DNA of 22,828 nucleotides, taken from NCBI GenBank assembly GCA_900660155.1, contig CABFPE010000019.1:198633-221460 (forward strand), read 5' to 3'. The first letter of the stretch is position 1. Each line of letters starts with the position of its first letter. This DNA comes from Hofstenia miamia (Eukaryota; Xenacoelomorpha; Acoela; Hofsteniidae). The position numbers and the translations under genes are program-made. The notes below the pieces were generated by a model. It saw only the letters and a list, made by a program, of their open reading frames with translations, searched no databases and had not been told where the DNA came from. Shown in pieces: positions 18,696 to 22,828 of the stretch.

Positions 18696-18699
18696 CTTA

Positions 18700-21299
18700 A
18701 TGTCCAATCACACGTGAAAAAGCAGCATGGGGTCAAGCGATTTACAGATCATATTTATCATAAAAGAGCTTGACAATAATTGATGCTATTTCGGTCCTCC
18801 AAAGCACATCAAATTGCAAAAAGCAACACATTCCTTCCTATGATTACGTAAATCAACTGTACTTTATTCTGTAGGAACGCAAAGAACAATTTTAAAGTAG
18901 ATTTATATCAAATTGAATACCATGATATTTTAAATTTTGCACTTTTTTGAAATTTCGACATTTTTATATGGTTCACTCAAAATATTAATACAGACAGATT
19001 AAGAAATAATACAACTACTATTCCACTACAGAAAACAGTTTATCGAGCATGTGACACACGATTGTCGAAAGATTAACAAAGTGATTAAGAAATTTTACAT
19101 CTCTTTGCAGTTATTATTTCCCATTACTAATATACCACTCATGTTAATTTGATGGTATATCTCAACACATTACAACAGGTTATTTTAATATTAATCAAGA
19201 CAACCTTATACAAGAAGTTATTATCTCAAACATAGTAATCCCAACTACCAGCTTCAAGTTTGAATTATCTATGAGAAGACGCTTAGCCTAACTAAAGCCT
19301 AGTTAAAAGGCAGCACATTTATTTTTAATTATATATCAATCCTAACCCTTAATCTGATATTTTGTACATCTCTGTAGCTAGAATATTACTATAGCTATCA
19401 TTTGTTTTCATCATTACCCTAATTATTGAAAAATTGCCTTAATACCGCCTTTCCCATGTCCCCAAAGATCAAACAAAACCTATTATCCACAGATTAGATT
19501 AATTGAGATTTTTTTTGCAATTCTAAAGCAAAAAGTCTATGAGAAAAATTGTTCTACTTATACAAAAGAACTACTCACTCATAGCATCAAGATATGTATC
19601 ACAGAAACGGAAATAGATATCGGCATTAAAATGTTTGATAAATTGGAAAGAAGGATTCCCTAAGCCAATGTGTATGGATTAGATAGCTTTTTGTAATCAG
19701 ATATTAATCATTGTACTGTTTTTTACCAAGACTGCATTACGCGAATGATTCCAACTTAAGTTCCTAAAAACATTTTTGAAAATTATATTTAGCGCTAAAA
19801 GTACTTAGAGTCTATTTACAATCTAAGTTGATTATAAATCGTGTCCTATGTCCTATAGTCAATATTTGAGTTCAGTGTGGCCGAAGCTACATGTATTACT
19901 GCTACCTATTTACCAGAACTTTGAATAATAGTAGCCTCAGATTTAAAAATATTTAAATTTCTAGAATATTTTATGTGCATTCATGGGGCCATATAGTAGT
20001 CTAGCGACAAATTTGATAGTTTTCATTCAACTACCTATTATTGTACTTTATGGGGATTTAGATTATGTCTTATATAACCAAGTATTTCCGATATAGAATC
20101 GAGATTTCCTTTTTTAATTAATCAATGAAGTTCAATTAAGCTATTGTCTAACCTGACAGTGTTTTGACAAGTTTGAAGGCCTTTGTTCTTTTGATAAAGC
20201 TAAGGTGAAAATATTAATTCGAATATTAGACGTTTCAATCAACAACGTACTTCATAAAATAGAAGAGAATTTACGAAAGCTGTGAGAAACTGCTTTGAAA
20301 TCTTTATAGATTTATTTGTGAAAATTGCATAATATTAAAGATGACTTATCAAAAAGAAAAGAAATAAGAAATGGATTTCATAAAATTAAAAAACCCGTTT
20401 TACATAATAACCATATCTAGACCAGAGTTTGGAAAAATTTGACTCAAACCAGCCCTACACATGCAGAATTATTTACATTCTGAATCAATGAGACTATATA
20501 AAATTATTAATATTCTGATCCGACCAGAGTCCTACAAAACTAGCATTTGCGCTAAACATTTCATTGATTTTCAGAAACTTGAGTTTCACTGCAGCCTAGA
20601 ATTATAATCTATTTTTTAGTTTTGTAATGTTGAAGGCTCTTCCAAAACTGTCATGATGCTTATTTCGCATTTCTTGTTATTGCAGCAAGTTTCCCGTGGA
20701 AAATTTACTCTATGCCACTTCAGTATAAATTTGCATCATCTTAGTTGTTCACAACTCACAGTTACATGTAAATTTTCAATGTTATTCAATTACTAAAGCT
20801 TCAAATTTCTGCAAAATAAGTATGAACCACAACTTTTATTTGAAGTGACCCAATCCAATCATAACTTCAACATATTTAGCACAAGGCAGTGAACCTAAGC
20901 CAACCTCGTCTCGTTTTGACCCGACCCGTTTGCAATTATGATTTAGACAAGGTGTCAATAGCCTGAAATTCAAAATTATATTACTATTATTTACTATTGT
21001 AAACCTGAATTTTTTGTTGTTAAGTTTTTTTAGTATAATCTAGGCCAGAATTTTCAAAGTTTGCCGTGGATAAGGATGTAGATATGAATCAATCCGATCC
21101 ATGAATATCCATTGGGCATGGACTAGAAAATTTATTTTATGAATATCCATGAATCATTTTGGATCAAAAATATAGGCTAATAGATAAATGTATTTAACCT
21201 TGGGTAAATTTTTGAGTAAACTAGATTCGAGTAATTTTCCTGATAGATATGGATTTCACATTAATCGATCTATGCGAATATTTGTGAATTGGATTAGAT
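18700..21299. other. AT-rich stretch, no gene recognised
   Basis: There is no open frame of note and no transposon that I recognise. A small GC-richer word (GACCCGACCCG) lies near 20920, and the 12-base word ATGAATATCCAT occurs twice, at 21101-21112 and 21139-21150, within a block of related ATCC/GGAT words. Confidence 0.5.
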
Positions 21300-21523
21300 A
21301 ATAATAATAATAATAATAAGAGTCAAAAGCAATTTATTGCAAAAAATCTTTGGTACAAGACTATAAACTAAAAACTATTTACAAAATAATAGTAACATAT
21401 ACATATATAATTGTGTGGTGTGTGTTTGCTGGGGATTTGTGTGTGTGCATTATATAGGATCATACGGAATTTTTGAAGGAGTGTAGTGTATTATTGTCAT
21501 TAAGTATGCATTGCCTGCCTAAG
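21300..21523 (-). mobile_element. LINE 3' end (minus strand) with ATT tail
   Basis: On the minus strand the segment ends GTACCAAAGATTTTTTGC, then AATAAATTGCTTTTGACTC, then (TTA)n at 21300-21319. That is a polyadenylation hexamer followed by a trinucleotide tail, the usual ending of many invertebrate LINEs. The rest is 3' untranslated-like sequence without coding similarity. The 5' side is bounded by another AAT run, so only about 220 bp survive. Confidence 0.5.
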
Positions 21524-21547
21524 AATAATAATAATAATAATAATAAA
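21524..21547. repeat. (AAT)n microsatellite
   Basis: About eight AAT units that separate the minus-strand LINE tail from the plus-strand LINE fragment. The second element may have inserted into, or ended at, an AAT tract. Confidence 0.9.
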
Positions 21548-21748
21548 AAATCTTTGAGAAGCTCTTAGCTAAGCAAATTTACGCTTTTCTCAATGAAAAT
21601 AGTATTCTATCAGGTAATCAATTTGGATTTAGGCCTAAGTATAGTACAACCGACGCAAATTATCCATTACAGAAAAAGTTAAATCAAATCTGAATAGCAA
21701 TTTGTCGACATCTATTGACTTATTGGATCTTAGTAAACTTTTAATTCA

Positions 21749-22048
21749 ATGAATTTTAATATTTTAGAAAGCAAATTGGAAAATCAAGATTTCAGTAAAA
21801 GTGCTAAAATTCTCATTATGAATTTCTTAAGTAACCGAAGACAACGAGTAAAAATTATTAACACTTATTCTGATTATATTACTACTAATCTAGGTGTTCC
21901 TCAAGGAACATTATTAGGGCACGTTTTATTCGCACTGTATGTCAATGATATATCGATTACTTTAAAAAGCGGAACGATCTATCAATATGCGGATAATACA
22001 TGTAAATTAAGAGAAGCAAAAAATCCATGTGACACAACCAAGTTTTAA
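21749..22048 (+). pseudogene. RT palm fragment with YADN in place of YADD
   Basis: This 99-codon frame holds FNILESKLENQDFSKSAKI, GVPQGTLLGHVLFALYVNDI and YQYADNTCKL. The second aspartate of the RT active site is asparagine (a GAT to AAT change would explain it), which would abolish polymerisation. The methionine is internal to the element ORF and not a true start. Confidence 0.85.
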
Positions 22049-22428
22049 CAAAAAACATTGAAAATCTTATATGGTATTTTATATTAAACAAGTTAAAAGT
22101 TAAAAGCTAATCCTGATAAAACACAATTTATTATTTTCACACAAAAGCAATACTAAAAAAATTATAATATCAATATTGAAATAAGAGATAATGAAATTAA
22201 GCAAAGATTAATTATTAATTATCTTGGTGTAGTAGAGATTTACGTTTTACTGAATTTTTTTCATCAAAAATCAAAAAAAAGGACTCTGGTATTAAATATT
22301 TATATAATTTTCGCACTGTAGACCAATCCTTTCTCCTTTCAATTCTAAGTGCTTAACTTTTTTGTGCTAAGTAACTTTAATGCAATTGGGCAATAAGAAC
22401 TCTGAATTATATTGATAAGCATAAATCA

Positions 22429-22668
22429 GTGAGCACTTTATTTTATAAAAGGTGGCAATGTTCTTGCACCATTGTACTTTATCGAATATCAAACTCTTTG
22501 CATGATATACAATATGTACACAATTCAAAATCTATGCAATTTATTAGCAATTATATAAAAACCAGTGATAGAATCCGCAATGTGCATAGTAGTATTAATC
22601 TTTCAGATTCATTTTCATTTAAAGCTTCTAGATTATGGAATGACTTAAATCTTGAAATAAAAAAGTAA
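22429..22668 (+). pseudogene. LINE C-terminal domain fragment
   Basis: A 79-codon frame of the same element. It ends SFSFKASRLWNDLNLEIKK, the '(S)F...a...WN.LP..I+' motif that closes many jockey/CR1 RT proteins. It is out of frame with the palm fragment upstream. Confidence 0.75.
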
Positions 22669-22828
22669 CAAAATTATAAACATTTTAGAAGAAAAATTAT
22701 TATCCAAACAATCACTATTAGGAATATCAAAAAAATTAAGCTCATGGACAAATTTCATTTGACATTTGAAATTTACGCCCTTTAAGTAAGTGAGCTTATT
22801 TTTAATTTTGTAAAATACATGTATAGTA

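Larger units (their letters stand above)
21547..22740 (+). mobile_element. LINE reverse transcriptase remnant (jockey superfamily), dead
   Basis: The plus strand reads KIFEKLLAKQIYAFLNENSI and SGNQFGFRPKYSTTDAN (from 21547), then after a frame change LLDLSK. The 21749-22048 frame gives SNRRQRVKI, NLGVPQGTLLGHVLFALYVN and QYADNTCKL. Later pieces are LKVKANPDKTQFIIFTQK, INYLGV, and SFKASRLWNDLNLEIKK (22429-22668 frame). These are RT motifs 2 to 7 plus the C-terminal domain in correct order. The catalytic YADD is YADN and the usual LGP is LGH. Several frameshifts and stops confirm that it is dead. The 5' part (endonuclease and first RT motifs) is missing, and the 3' end near 22740 is approximate. 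It is a different family from the 12.6-14.8 kb element. Confidence 0.88.

Overview
This is an AT-rich (roughly two-thirds or more A+T), gene-poor stretch of a eukaryotic nuclear genome. It looks like an invertebrate animal. It has TA and AAT microsatellites, decayed non-LTR retrotransposons of the jockey/CR1/L2 type, traces of LTR elements, a small DNA transposon with long inverted ends, and almost no long open frames. No bacterial operons, ribosome binding sites, tRNAs, rRNAs or CRISPR arrays were seen. The 8-mer TACATGTA occurs 8 times against about 1 expected from base composition. I associate that bias with molluscs and other lophotrochozoans, but this is weak evidence and the species cannot be fixed.

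Layout. 1-100: TA repeats around a scrap resembling a BEL/Pao protease. About 469-830: minus-strand C-terminal end of a LINE reverse transcriptase. 900-8000: mostly featureless AT-rich DNA with a retroposon-like AAT tail near 3464 and a few GC-rich islands, including a perfect 16-bp palindrome. 8036-8225: remnant of a mobile-element-associated protein. 9035-9106: 36-bp tandem duplication. 9205-9610: possible solo or 5' LTR with its leader. 10161-10260: sequence resembling the long terminal repeats of Penelope-like elements. 12084-12650: large TA and TATACA microsatellites. 12653-14760: a nearly full-length but broken CR1/L2-like reverse transcriptase on the minus strand, whose catalytic YxDD segment is missing. 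It carries an assembly fault: a perfect 136-bp duplication bounded by two single Ns. 14748-15187: a decayed plus-strand element ORF. 15439-16128: an unexplained 229-codon open frame (minus). 16344-16879: the best candidate for a host gene, a small secreted protein with TATA box and polyadenylation signal, but it contains 17 bases identical to the Tn5/Nextera mosaic end. 18349-18695: a clear 329-bp MITE with 83/84-bp terminal inverted repeats and probable 9-bp target duplications. 21300-22740: a LINE 3' tail (minus) followed by a separate plus-strand LINE with an inactivated YADD motif.

The parts do not form a pathway. The window is mainly a graveyard of transposable elements around one possible small gene. 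The most notable items are the MITE, the two decayed ORFs of poorly named element families, the mosaic-end match, and the assembly duplication. I do not see a convincing new functional system.
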